A stretch of 64,000 nt of DNA from positions 539,645 through 603,644 of the forward strand of contig NW_003314296.1 of assembly GCF_000143415.4 (NCBI RefSeq), given 5' to 3'. The notes below the pieces were generated by a model that saw only the letters and a list, made by a program, of their open reading frames with translations, was not told the DNA's origin and searched no databases. Source of the stretch: Selaginella moellendorffii (taxonomy: Eukaryota > Streptophyta > Lycopodiopsida > Selaginellales > Selaginellaceae). The translations under genes were made by a program, and so were the position numbers. Below, piece by piece: positions 12,230 to 23,891 of the stretch; the stretch's first letter is position 1, and every line of letters starts with the position of its first letter.

Positions 12230-15190
12230 ATATCCTTATTGCTTGCTTTTGCACACATTGAGGATGGTCATGACTTCGTATTCCTCTTCCCCTTGGATAA
12301 CCTCAGGTAAAGGTCTTACTTGGTCCTTGTAAAGTGGATCTTTAAAGTATGGCTTGAGTAAATTCACATGGAATACAAGGTGCATTTTCCTCATCTCCCA
12401 AGGAAGTCAGAGGTAGTAAGCCACTTTACCAATTCGAGCCTCAATCTCACTTACTTAAAGAACTCAAGATTAGTTCATTTCTAGAAATACATGCATTTTA
12501 CCTTTGGGTCAACTTCTAGCTGATCCCACTTGGCAACCTTATGTTTTTGGTGTTTAGTTACACTTTATCCCTAGATTGGAACTCTATATCCTAACGCTTC
12601 TGATTTGCATATTTAATTTGCCTTTGTTGAGCCTATTCCAAGGAATCCCTCACTAGATTCTAAATGTTGAGTCTTTCTGCCGTGAATGCCTTTACTGCAA
12701 ATAACTCTCCATGATACTCAACCATGCCGAGTTCTATAGGACCTTCAATAGCTTACCCATTGATAACTTCCCAAGAACTCACCTCAATACTCGAATGTTG
12801 TGAGTTGCTATAGCACATTTTTGCAAGTGCCAAATGACTTACCCAATCAATCTGGTCTTCAAAGACATAGCATTGCAAATAATCCTCCAACTACCTATTC
12901 ACCTTTTCTGTTTGTCCGTCTGTCAAAAAGTGTTAATGCCATCAAACTTGAATTAATACCCGATACTTGTATGTGGGTGATGGGCTATGTTGAATTTCAA
13001 CTTAGTTGTGAGACACAAAATCCCTAGGCCTCAAAGTGGAGCCGGAAGGGTGTCAGGTGGTAGTGGCCGAAGCGAAAGCCAAACGAGCGTAACACGTTTG
13101 GACTAAAAGCTCTGACTTGGAAGGTCGAGAGTGGGAGTGAAACTCCCAACAAAGTGCTTGAGGAGCGAGCATGAGGCAACCAATAAGCAAGGCTCCAAAA
13201 AGGGACCCAAAAAGGACCAACACATGACACGTGGAAATGTCTGAGATGGACTTTGAGATGGACCGAGATGGAGTCCAATATGGAGTCCGAGATGGAGTTC
13301 GAGATGGACCAAGATGGAGTCCGATATGGAGTCCGAGATGGAGTCTGAGGTGGACCAAGATGGAATCCGAGATGGAGTCCGAGAAGGACCCGAGATGGAG
13401 TCCGAGGTCAAGACCGAGACCAGGACCGAGACCAAGACCGAGACCAAGACCGAGACCGAGACCGAGATTGGGACCGAGACCGAGGCCGAGGCCGAGTCTG
13501 AGCCCGAGTCCGAGTCCGAGTCTGAGTTCGAGTTCGAGTCTGAGAGGGTGAAAGCCCAAAGCGTTCGTCTCCCAGACCCTAGGGGGTTTGGTGAGCTCCA
13601 AAAGTATAGTAAGGGGGAGGACTGCAATGGAGCCAGTTTGGCCCAGGAAGGCCAGACCCAGTGTTGGGTGATGAACTGACCACTGGGAAGTCCAAGACTA
13701 GAGTGAATACGGTCCGACAAGTAGGGTAGCTTGGTGAAGTGTTCAAGAGCCGGCTCTAGTTCCCCTGGGAGATCGACTGGCCAATGCTCCCAGTCCAAGT
13801 GTGGGTGGCACTACTTACTTGGATACCTGGTGTGGTTTAATGGAACCTCGCTCTAAGCCCATGGCTAGAGCACCTAAAGGCGGAAGGTGGGGAGAGTACC
13901 CATGAGGCTTGCGTAGGGCCATGGTGTTCCGAAATGTTGTCCCGAAATCCCAAATGAGGAAAGGAGGAGGAGCAATCCTCTAGTGTAGTGACTATGGATA
14001 CAGTCACATGGTGAGGAAGTCCCAGAGGACAATGGGACTTAGTGGCCGGGCCTATGGGCCTTGATCTAGTGGTAGTATTGGTGAACATGGCCATGGACAG
14101 GAAAAGGGACTTGGCAGGAACTGACAAAGAGATGTTGGGGAAGGCTATTCCCCATGTCTATGGGCATCCTAAGGATGCTAAAAAGTGGATCTGGGATGAC
14201 CACTCGTGGATAGACAGCCCAGTCTTGGAGAGACGGGATTGTGATGCAAGTGGCATTGGACCACTAGTGTGGCAAAAGTGAATGGGCATGGCTTTAGCGT
14301 AACGGACTGATATGTTAGTGGTACCTTTGGGTGTTGGTCTTGGGACTGAACACGTGGAGCACTTGGACCAAGTGTAAGGGACGAGTGGCATGGATGCCAT
14401 TCTTGGGACTAGCAAGTCCCAAGTCCTGAATTGGACTTAAGGAGGTTGTGAATGAGACTCTTTCAAGTGGTCGGAGGTGTGGTTAAGTGACTAAAGTAAA
14501 ATAGAAAAATTAATCGCTTACATTAGTGTGATATTGTTCTAAAAAAGTTCTTTAGAACCTATTGGTGAAGATCTTATCTCGATCTGAAATAATCTCTTTT
14601 GGCCTTTTTCGCACTCGAACCACTTGTTTAAAGAACAGCTCTGCCACACCTTCTGTATCCACTTTTGTTGTGGTGGATATGAAATATGCCATTTTTGAAA
14701 ATTAGTCTAACACCACGAATATCGCATTAAACCCCTCACTTGGGGGGAGTCCTGTGATAAAGTTTATCGTAAGACATTTCCACAGATGTTTTGGAATTGG
14801 GAAGTTTTGTAACAAACCCCCACTAACCTTAGTCACGATTTTGACTTACTAATATTAAATATGTCTTTACATAGTCTTGGATGTTTTTAGCCATGCCTGG
14901 CCAATAATACTTCCTCTTGAGTAACCCTATTGTTTTGGGCACTCTACTGTATCTTGCAAAAAATTCATCATTACACTCTTTTAAAATTATTTTTCTTAAT
15001 TCCCCTTCTAGAATATACACTCTCGTTTGTTTATAATAGATGAATCTATTACGTTCTGCATAACCTATTTTCTTTTCCACTGGCCCACAGTCTTGTAAAA
15101 GGAGCAACACAGAATACCTATGTCCAATTGTCCATATAGTGCATAAACTCCTTAACCTGGAAGAGCCATCAGAGTGAATGTAGCTCAATC
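12230..15190 (-). mobile_element. Second Ty3/gypsy remnant (family D), split by a solo LTR
   Basis: The minus strand at 14829-15188 reads the integrase zinc-binding region and its RKYYWPGM motif. Joining 14523-14820 across the solo LTR to 13001 and below gives the integrase core (SDRDKIFTNRFW, then an STA.HP-like stretch and a degenerate QTDKQK), followed by a C-terminal part down to about 12230. Stops and frame changes occur throughout, so the element is dead. The interruption falls exactly at the duplicated TTAGT of the solo LTR. Confidence 0.75.
13007..14522 (+). repeat. Solo LTR, family A, copy 1 (TSD TTAGT)
   Basis: A 1516-bp unit beginning TGTGAGAC and ending CGCTTACA, flanked by a perfect 5-bp direct repeat, TTAGT (13002-13006 and 14523-14527). 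It splits an integrase reading frame that resumes on the other side. It holds a GA-rich hexamer tract (about 13230-13540) and no internal element domain, as expected of a solo LTR left by LTR-LTR recombination. It aligns with 20485-21945 over its whole length. Confidence 0.88.
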
Positions 15191-15791
15191 AAGCTTGAAA
15201 AAATGTATCTTTTCCTAAGCCCACTAGTCCCAGTCTTTTGCCCCTCAAACGGCTTGGTAGGCTTCAACGAAATATCAGAACTGAACTTGGAAGTCATCGG
15301 ATACCCTGAATGCAATGCAGCTCAAAGTCCTATCAAAATGTAGCTGTAATCGGGGAACCTTCAAACCTTTTGAAGCAGCAGCCATGATCTGTTGCCTGAA
15401 AATCGCCATCTTTCCAGGACAAGTGCTGCTCCTGCTCAATGACGCACATCGCACGGCTTGCTGAAACGTCCCGCACCATGACAGCGACGATCCATTCCAT
15501 GGATCCTGGCGCAATCCAAAACCTAGGCTGCGGGGCTTCCTGACAGCAGCCAACGCCGTCAAGCCCGTCTCCGACCTCGCTCCTTACGATCCTGTCAAGA
15601 CGGAAATCATCGCCATGGCCTCGCCGAGGCTCCACCGCTGGCAATGCTCCGCCTCCGCCCAGGCCTCCCCTTCACAAACCAAAGAACAACGCAAGCTCCT
15701 GCATAGCTAAGCCGTCGATTCTACCCCGCCAAGCAGATCGACGGTAGCCAATCCTACACAGCACAAACAACTTCAAAGTAGTGGATTTGGA
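15191..15791. other. GC-rich unassigned segment beside the NTPase gene
   Basis: Composition matches the neighbouring NTPase gene, not the retrotransposons. Short open frames exist on both strands but none shows a domain. It probably travelled with the NTPase gene as 3' flank or is a fragment of another gene. Confidence 0.4.
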
Positions 15792-18244
15792 TTATGAGCT
15801 GGAACTACTTTGGAGTTGTATTTCATTCGGATTATGAGCTGGGCAGCAGTAATAAACCTCCGCATCCGTGCGAGACCATCTTCTACATGCCCATCGAATA
15901 CCAATCTCCTGTACTACACCACCACACTGTTTAATGTTCTTCTTGTCCAGCTTCGCAGGTTCCTGAAGGTCCAGAAACTTATCAAACTCTGCAAGGCATT
16001 GATGGACGTCCCCAAGCTTCTTGAACTCAGCGGGCTCGCTCTTAACTTGAGCCAGATCAACTCCATCGCACTGCTCCGCTCCAAGATCGTCCTCATCATT
16101 TGTATCCTCCTCTCCATGGCAAGCAGCAACGTAGCTGATCAAATCTGCTTCGACCTTCTCCAGTTTTTCCTTGTTCAACTTCTCCGGCATCACGTAAATG
16201 AACTGATGCTCTAGTTTCCAATTCTCCGAAAGCCACCTTGGTAAGACCCTCTCCTGCCAAACCTTGTGTGACCTCTTCCTTCGCTTGTTCTTCCACTTGG
16301 AGATTGTAATTTGCACAGCCTTGATCGTCAAGATGCCAGTCTCAAGATTTAGTTTGAGGTAGATAACATCCACCACTTCCTCGTTGAAGGCATCAGGCGA
16401 CACAAACACCCCCTCGCTCAGCTCGTTTTCCGTCAGCATCCGAAGCAGAGCTGCTTCACGGCCATGCTCGTAAGTCATGCAGTGCCTGAACAGCAAGTCA
16501 TCCCACAACTTCTTCTGATACATCATCACGCTTATGACCAAGCCTTCCACATTCCATCCTGCTCGTGCAGGATNNNNNNNNNNNNNNNNNNNNNNNNNNN
16601 NNNNNNNNNNNNNNNNNNNNNNNNNNNNNNNNNNNNNNNNNNNNNNNNNNNNNNNNNNNNNNNNNNNNNNNNNNNNNNNNNNNNNNNNNNNNNNNNNNNN
16701 NNNNNNNNNNNNNNNNNNNNNNNNNNNNNNNNNNNNNNNNNNNNNNNNNNNNNNNNNNNNNNNNNNNNNNNNNNNNNNNNNNNNNNNNNNNNNNNNNNNN
16801 NNNNNNNNNNNNNNNNNNNNNNNNNNNNNNNNNNNNNNNNNNNNNNNNNNNNNNNNNNNNNNNNNNNNNNNNNNNNNNNNNNNNNNNNNNNNNNNNNNNN
16901 NNNNNNNNNNNNNNNNNNNNNNNNNNNNNNNNNNNNNNNNNNNNNNNNNNNNNNNNNNNNNNNNNNNNNNNNNNNNNNNNNNNNNNNNNNNNNNNNNNNN
17001 NNNNNNNNNNNNNNNNNNNNNNNNNNNNNNNNNNNNNNNNNNNNNNNNNNNNNNNNNNNNNNNNNNNNNNNNNNNNNNNNNNNNNNNNNNNNNNNNNNNN
17101 NNNNNNNNNNNNATTCTGCCTCGAAGGCAGTCATTCTAACAGCTGATGCCCAAGTCTGGATCGCAGCATACTCGAGGCCACTCTGCAGCTCCCTTTCTTT
17201 CTCCATGATATAGTACTCAGCTCTGGTCCGCAAGTATGGGCTCAGAATCTTGTATCGAAACCCGTCCTTGTAGAAGCACGTCAAGTCCACCGGCTGATTC
17301 AGACGTATACCTCGGACACCTGTAGTCACCATTTTTAAGGCAGACGCCAGCTGTTCCTTGGTGGTCTGCAACCCAATGAACTTGTCAAACAGCTTGCTTG
17401 TATACGGTTGCTCGATCTTCTGTTTGAAACGCGGGGCGTCCCCTTCCACTTCTTCGTAGAACCGCAACAGCCGGGGCATCCCACCAGTTAGACAGTCAAG
17501 TGCTTCTAACCTGTATTCCGGAAGGCTTGACAGTCCAATCCATGTTTGGAGCTCATCGTCCGTGTAAGGACCGTCGAAGTCGAATGTTGGAGGAGGCTTA
17601 TCACTGGCAGCAAATATTCTGCGTTCCCTGCTGTTGGTCGACGAAAGCTTGACGAGAATGTGGATACCCGACATTACTGCATCCAGTAGAGCCGCCTGCT
17701 CTTCAGGAAAGTTTTCAAACTTGTCCCAGTCGTCTACCACGAACAGCAAAGTATCCAATTGAGCCGCACAGCAGCGTTGAATCTCCTTCATGCTGTCTAG
17801 GGCAGCCAAACGCTCGTCACCGCCGCTTGCCACCAGTAATGCGTGCCGAAGGACGTGCACAGGCGAAGAGATGAACCGAGCGGCGCATAGGTACACCACT
17901 TTCCGCTTCAGACGCCCCAGCATGTAGCCAGCTATGGCGCTCACTGCAGTGCTCTTCCCAGAGCCCTTGGCGCCCTGAATCTGCAACTCAGCACCGGCTT
18001 GAAGCCCTAGCATCACTGCGAGCAGATCCTTGGCCCTGCGCCTGCCTATGTACCTGAATTCCCTTGCCGACTCGACGTTGTGATATTGCGTAGGTTGTAC
18101 AAGCGTCTGGAATTTGCTTGTATCCCACAAGAAATCGGCATCGGCTGCTGGTACATCGCCATACACCGCCTCAAGATCGTTCAGGACAACCTTCGCCCGC
18201 GCAAGGAACGCAGAAGCGTCTTCCCAATCCGCACTCCGCTTCAT
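15792..18244 (-). CDS. Crinkler/RHS-type P-loop NTPase with C-terminal REase-like nuclease (gap inside)
   Basis: The N-terminal part (from 18244) has Walker A GAKGSGKST at residues 91-99, Walker B LLFVVDD at 166-172 and an LTGGMPRLL motif at 252-260, the layout of the NTPase module in Crinkler (CRN) and retrotransposon-hot-spot (RHS) proteins. The frame runs to the assembly gap. Beyond it, 16550-15792 reads a second segment (TIKAVQITIS, then HQFIYVMPEKL), which resembles the restriction-endonuclease-like domain that follows the NTPase in those proteins. Whether both halves form one frame cannot be seen because of the gap. No ubiquitin-like or secreted header is visible upstream. In oomycetes such proteins are nuclear effectors; a role in a plant is unknown. 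Composition is GC-rich, unlike the surrounding transposons. Confidence 0.7.
16574..17112. other. Assembly gap, 539 N
   Basis: The gap removes the middle of the NTPase-nuclease gene. Open frames reported across it are meaningless in this part, and its true length is unknown. Confidence 0.99.
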
Positions 18245-18969
18245 GCCCTAAAACCCAGGGTTCCATCGGAGGAATCTCAAGCTGGATTCCACATCAGCAG
18301 GAGAGACAAAGAAAAGTGTTAAAAAAATTTAGAAGTCCTAGGTTATGCAGATGATCACGCCTGACACAGTTTGTTCTTGATCCGCCTTCCGCAATAGAAG
18401 TGGCCCCAGCATAGTGTCACTGTTTCTAACAAAGTCATGATCATGCTGGTATTTTTCGTTTGCTGTAGGTGCGGATTAGCAAAAGGTGCTTGGTCCTCCT
18501 CCCGCTGGCTTTGTGTTCACGCCAAAGCACAAGTCGAATGCATACGACAAGGCAGAAAACGGATGAGCAAGCTGCTTCGCATACAACGGGAGTTTGCACG
18601 CGTTCAGAGCTCCAATAGAATGACGCCAGCACTCTCTGTGCTGTGGAGAATCCATGAGAATAATCGTCTATGGATACGAGACGAACGGTAAAATTTTACA
18701 TAGCAAAAAATAGCATGTCCACTGAGCGTTGGCGATTCCCGCTTTCAATGTCACTGGCTTTGGTGACTGGATGATTGTGAACTGAGGTTTACTCCTCTTT
18801 AAAAAAGGACGGGATCTGCATGGTTCTCGTTGTATCAATAAAGCTTGAAAAGGTAACAATTCCACTTGTCCAGGAGGATGATCTTGCTAACTTGTTCGAG
18901 GATTATAGTAAAACATAAGCATCAACATATCCCATGTAGGATATGAAATGGATGGTCCTAATTGGACCA
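18245..18969. other. 5' flank of the NTPase gene and an exon-like fragment
   Basis: Holds the presumed minus-strand promoter of the NTPase gene and, from about 18470 to 18690 on the plus strand, a GC-rich exon-like piece without a recognised domain, followed by an AATAAA-type signal near 18836. I cannot assign it to a gene. Confidence 0.35.
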
Positions 18970-20484
18970 CATAGCTAGAAATTGTGCTTTTTATATGTCT
19001 TTTCCAAGTGAATCAAGACATTATCAATGAAGTCAATAACCATTTCTAGCATATTTTAAAGAACTTTATCCATCATCAGCTAAAAAGTTATTAAAATATT
19101 GTTTAAGCAAATTTTAGAATGGCCATGAATTTGTCAAAATCAACTTGTAAATTTTTATGAGAAATATGGTATCTAAGATAAATGATGTTCTTGGACCCAA
19201 ACACGCACTTTGATCACTTCAACTTTAAATTAACTTCTACAACCGATCCAACACTTTACAAATATTATGGATATGTTCCTCCTACGTCCCCTTAAGTGGA
19301 TCAAGACATTATCGATGAAGTCAATAGTCACCTCCGATATATTATAAAGAACTTTATTCATCATTTGCTAAAAAGTTGCTAAAATATTATTCAAACCAAA
19401 CAACATTACAAAGCATTTGTACAAACCAAATGATGTATGAAAAGTAACATTGGGAACATCATTCTCAACTATTAACAATAGCTAGTACCAATAATCAAGA
19501 TTTAACTTGGTGAATTAATGACTTTTCCCCAAACGATTTAAAAGATTAGCAATGTGAAGAAGAAGATACACATTCGAGATACTCATTTTGTTTAATGGCT
19601 GATAGTTGATGTAGAAGTAAATACTCTCATCAGGCTTCATGACAAAATAAGGTTCATACTTAAGAACTCTGCGACTTTCGGATAACACCCTTTTCCAACA
19701 TTTCTTTGACATTTGCAAGTAAAATCTTAATCTCCTTTGACAATCGATGATGAATATAAACCTTGATTTGATGAGCATCCCCAATTAGAATAGAATGTCG
19801 TGTTGCAATCTTAACCCTAGATAACAAATCAAATTCAATACTCCTTCATGAGCCAGTCAACCATTGCAACATAAAGACCAACTAATAGATTTAAAGAGGG
19901 AATAGAAGAGCAAAACAAAAACATAAGAGAAAATAATAAGAAGATAAAAGTAACAGAAGCAAAAGTAGAAATAAAGAGACAAAGAGGAACAAAATTGAGA
20001 GGAATTGAAGAAATAGAAGAGAGTATCAGACAAAGAGGAGAAGCCTCAAAATTATATTTGACATGATTATGCCGCAACTAATTTATATCAAGGATGAAAT
20101 CAAAAGTTTAATTCACACCACCCACAACGATTGAAACCCAAGCTTGAGATCACCCGCACAACTAGGTCCACCTACATATACATATGTATGGTTGTTGCCA
20201 TAAAGAATGAAAATTAGCTTTACAGCACAATGCAAATATAGACAGTAACAGGTTGAGCAATAAAAAATAAACTTAAACCTATATCAACTAACATGAAGAG
20301 AATAATAGAAGACATTTTGTTATAGAAACAAGCTTATAAAGTAAACACTAAATAAATTAGTACCAAGTGAGCCCCTCCTAAAAGAAGGATGGAGGGGTCA
20401 CTAACTTATTTGCACAAGAACCCTTCACTATTCGTATGACTCTAGAGGCATGTGGGAAATTCATACAAATGCCAAGCATCATCC
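18970..20484 (-). pseudogene. Family B gag-side and reverse transcriptase remnant with internal duplication
   Basis: The minus strand at 19515-19784 reads an RT segment (EPYFVMKPDESI followed by a NYQPLN motif) that matches 40630-40720 of the plus element. 19860-20080 matches the region before RT (39900-40480 there). RT sequence containing VIDFIDNVLIHL is present twice, near 19010 and near 19300, offset by 288 bp. Frames are broken. The 20.0-20.48 kb part is AT-rich leader or gag-side sequence. Confidence 0.75.
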
Positions 20485-21945
20485 TATGAGACACAAACTC
20501 TTAAGCCCCAAAATGGAGTTGAAAGGGTGCCACATGGTAGTGGCTAAAGTAGAAGCCAAATGAGAATAACACGTTTAAACTAAAAGTTCCAACTTGAAAA
20601 GTTAAGAGTGAAAGTGGAACTCCTAATAAAATGATCAAGGAATGAGCATAAAACAGGCAATAAGTGAGTCTCTAGAAAAGGGACACAAGAGAACTAACAT
20701 ATAACACATGAAAGAGTTCAAGAAAGAGTTCAAGATGGAGTTTGAGATGGATCTGAGATGGAGTTAAAAATGGACCCAAGATGGAGTCTAAAATAGAGTC
20801 CAAAATGAACCCGAGATGAAGTTTGAGATCAAGTCTAAGATGGAATTCAAAATGGACCCGAGATGGAGTTCAAGATGGAGTCTAAGATAGGCCTGAGATG
20901 GAAAACAAGACCAAGACCAAGATTAAGTTCAAGTCAGAGTCTAAAACTGAGTCCAAATACTAATACAACATATGGAGTGAAAGCCCAAAGTGATCGTCCC
21001 CCAAGGGGCTGTAAAGGGTTCCAAAAGTATAGTAGGGAGAGTGTGAGGGTTGAACTCCAATGGAATTAATTTGGCTAGAAAAGGCCATTGTGACTAAGGA
21101 AGGTTATACCTATATATTGGGTGATGATATAACAATTAGGTAGTCCAAGGCTAGAGTGAATATGGACAGATAAGTGGGGTAGCTTAATGAAGTGTTCAAG
21201 AGTCGGTAGTAGATCAAATGGTCAATTCTCCTAATCTAAGTGTGGGTGGGACTACCTACTTAGATACTTGGCGTGGCTCATTTGAACCTCACTCTAGCCA
21301 TATAACTAGGCACCCAAAGGCAAAAGGCAGGGACCCACAAGGTTCACATAGGGCCACAGTATTTTGAGATGTTATCCCAAAGTCCCAAACTATGGAAAGG
21401 AAAAAAAACAATCTTTTTATATAGTGATCAAGGATGTAATCATATAGCAAAGAAGTCCTAAAGGTTAATGAGATGTAGTGGTTGGGCCTTCAAGCCCTAA
21501 TCTAGTGGCAATGTTGGCAAATACAATTGGGGATTTTGTGGGGACCAAAAAAGGATGTTAGGGAAAGTTGTTCCCCATGTCTTCAAACATCCTAAGGATG
21601 CTAATAAGTGGTTCTAAAATGACCACTCATGAACGAATGGCCTAGTTTTTGAGAGACGAGATTATAATATGGGTGGTCTAGGACTACTAATAAGACAAAG
21701 GTAAATAGTTATGGCCTTAACATAATATGTTGATATGTCAGTAATACCTTTGAAGTGTTGATCATGAGATTGGATACATGGAGCATTTGGACAAGTGCAA
21801 AGGTTGAGTGGCATAGATGCTATTCATGAGGTTAAAAAGTCCCTAAGACCAGAATAAGATTTATGGAGGTTGTGAATGAGACTCTTCAAGTGGTCAAAGC
21901 TATGGTTAAATGGCTAAACTAGAGTAGAAGATTTAGTTGCTTATG
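20485..21945 (+). repeat. Solo LTR, family A, copy 2 (TSD CATCC)
   Basis: 1461 bp, colinear with 13007-14522, flanked by the perfect 5-bp repeat CATCC (20480-20484 and 21946-21950). The termini are eroded (TATGAG for TGTGAG, TTATG for TTACA). Compared with copy 1 it shows many C-to-T and G-to-A differences, the signature of long-term methylcytosine decay, so it is the older insertion. It lies in the 5' leader/gag region of the family B element. Confidence 0.85.
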
Positions 21946-22349
21946 CATCCTAAAAATGATAAATAGCAATCACTGTAAAGTGATCAAACTAACAATACAC
22001 ATCATCTTTAGGATTCTTGTAAAAAAAATTTGGCTAGATGCAAAGATTAGTAGTAAAATCAAAAGGAGTTATACCATACACTATAAATATTACTATCAAT
22101 TGAGTTTGATTGTTCAACTGCAACCATATAGCATTAAGCAATTGCACCAATTATTGTTCTAGAGTTAAATGAGTAAGAGGGCATTGCTTTCTCAGGAAAA
22201 TGAATGAAAAATAGAAAAAGCAAAAAAGAAGAAATTGAAAAAGCTACAAGGATAATGAAATCTAAACAATGCAAAAACTAGATCTAAACCAAAATCCCAA
22301 ATCCAAGCAATCTTTAAGGACAATCAAAGTTGTCCCTCATCTCCACTAA
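21946..22349 (-). other. 5' leader of the minus-strand family B element
   Basis: The segment near 22260-22330 matches the reverse complement of 38680-38750 just inside the 5' LTR of the plus element (shared 'agatctaaac' and 'aaggacaa' blocks). No open frame. Confidence 0.65.
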
Positions 22350-22544
22350 TATGAGTTCATGGAATATGGAAAGGGAATACAGAAATATGTATATCAATTA
22401 GCCTAAAAACCCTAATTTATGTAAAGGAACAAGTGGTCTAAATTAAAACCAATTTAAAAGTTATCAAAATCCCACTACACTAATATTACTATATAGCCGT
22501 TAATATTAGTAGATGGCATCATAGCCATATATCAGGACCTCATA
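22350..22544 (-). repeat. 5' LTR of the minus-strand family B element
   Basis: The reverse complement begins TATGAGGTCC and ends near CTCATA, aligning with the LTRs at 8907 and 43234. Followed by ACAT, the same four bases found outside the other LTR. Confidence 0.8.
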
Positions 22545-23891
22545 ACATGAAATAAAATAATTTGTTATCTTGATTTTTTTTTAATTTAGAAAAGTTAATC
22601 TAACTTTTATCTATGGCAGAAACTTAATTCAAATAAATTATTTTAAATATTATTATTAATTATTATTTAGGGTTTAAGGAAAGTATAGCTTTCTTTATTA
22701 ATTTTTAATTTTTAATATTTATATTTCTTATTTTTTAAATAACTTTTATTTAGCATAAAATTACAAAAATATTAAAATTAAATTAAATTTTATGTTATTT
22801 TATGTATACATTAGTATATACATAAGCTGCTGAAATTTTTCATAATAAGCTTTTAACTTCTCAAGTAGAATAAACCAAGTGCAATATTTTATGGCCTGAA
22901 AAACCCTTATTGTTTCTTTATCCTATTATAAATGTAAAAAATGAAAATATAATAATTTCATGTTAGGCTTTATAATGTCATTTGGCATAGATGATTATCA
23001 AAAATTAAATATTTTTTTGAAAATGATATAATTTTCAAAAAACAGTTTAATTCCTTTTTATTGTGATTTTTTTTGATAAAATACTAATCGTAGCACTAAA
23101 TGAGAGGTTAACCTTACAGTTATGTGAAAAGAAATTTATAAAAATTATTTTTGCTATATCAATTCTTGTGAACATGATTGATAATCCGCACTTATAACAT
23201 ACTGAATTGATATAATGCCACTAAATCTTTTAATAATAAAATTATCACTTTATATAAGTTTTTTTATTTTTGGAATTAAAATATATAAATTAATATTTTA
23301 TAATTTCTAATAATATATTAGAAATTAAGGTTTCCATGAGAAAACCATTTGATGTTCCTCACTTCAGATTAATATCAACTTTGCTTCTTCTTCCTAGGAT
23401 AGTTAGTTTCTTTGGTAATGGATTTGCTTATGCCACCATAATCCAGGCTTTCAAGAATGGGGGCTTGACATGGTGCAGCAAAAAAGGGTATTAATTGAAT
23501 CCAGATCCAATGGTAACAACACATCTTGCAAACTATAGAAGTATTATGACATCTAGAAATATGTATTAATAGATATTTTCCTTACATAATAATTTATAAT
23601 TGAACCATCCATGATTTCACCGAAGGAAACCATCTCGGTTTTGGTTGATCCTTTGGTGGGGGCAGTTCCTTATCCTTGCTAGATTTGCTTCTAGAATCTT
23701 TGGGAGAACCTTTCACTGTGCTAGCCTCCATCGTCGTCATCACAAACAAACTCCCCATCTGCAAATCCTACTTGGTGATCAACCCTAGACAAAAGGAAAA
23801 TCAATTAAGTTTAAATGAGGAAAGGATAAAAGGTACTGACAAAGGTGAAGGGCCTTTAAAGTGGGGCAGTCCTCTGTTCTTAGGGTTCCTA
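22545..23891. other. AT-rich spacer before the FNR gene
   Basis: 22.56-23.35 kb is extremely AT-rich and I see nothing in it. The last 200 bp becomes balanced and probably holds the FNR promoter and 5' UTR. An in-frame upstream extension of the FNR frame to 23676 lacks family similarity and is not supported as coding. Confidence 0.5.

Larger units (their letters stand above)
8903..22548 (-). mobile_element. Minus-strand Ty3/gypsy element (family B) split by nested insertions
   Basis: Two minus-oriented LTRs, 8907-9080 and 22350-22544, match the LTRs of the plus-strand element at 38440-43409. They are flanked outside by the same four bases, ACAT (8903-8906 and 22545-22548), so they appear to be the ends of one insertion. 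Internal family B sequence survives next to each end: the 3' part of pol at about 9081-9610, and leader, gag-side and reverse transcriptase sequence from about 18970 to 22349. Everything between about 9.6 and 18.97 kb is foreign to family B and must have been inserted or swapped in later. Confidence 0.75.

Noticed and set aside
13053-13798. Open frames of 100-230 codons on both strands (RP-rich, GL-rich, SDS-rich proteins)
   Set aside because: They come from the 6-bp period of the LTR hexamer tract, which keeps several frames open at once. No domain, and the same tract is stop-ridden in the older copy.
16532-17213. Plus-strand frames spanning the N run
   Set aside because: They consist almost wholly of unknown bases and are artefacts of the gap.
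23676-23891. 72-residue N-terminal extension of FNR
   Set aside because: The upstream frame is not like a transit peptide or any FNR, and composition changes at 23892.
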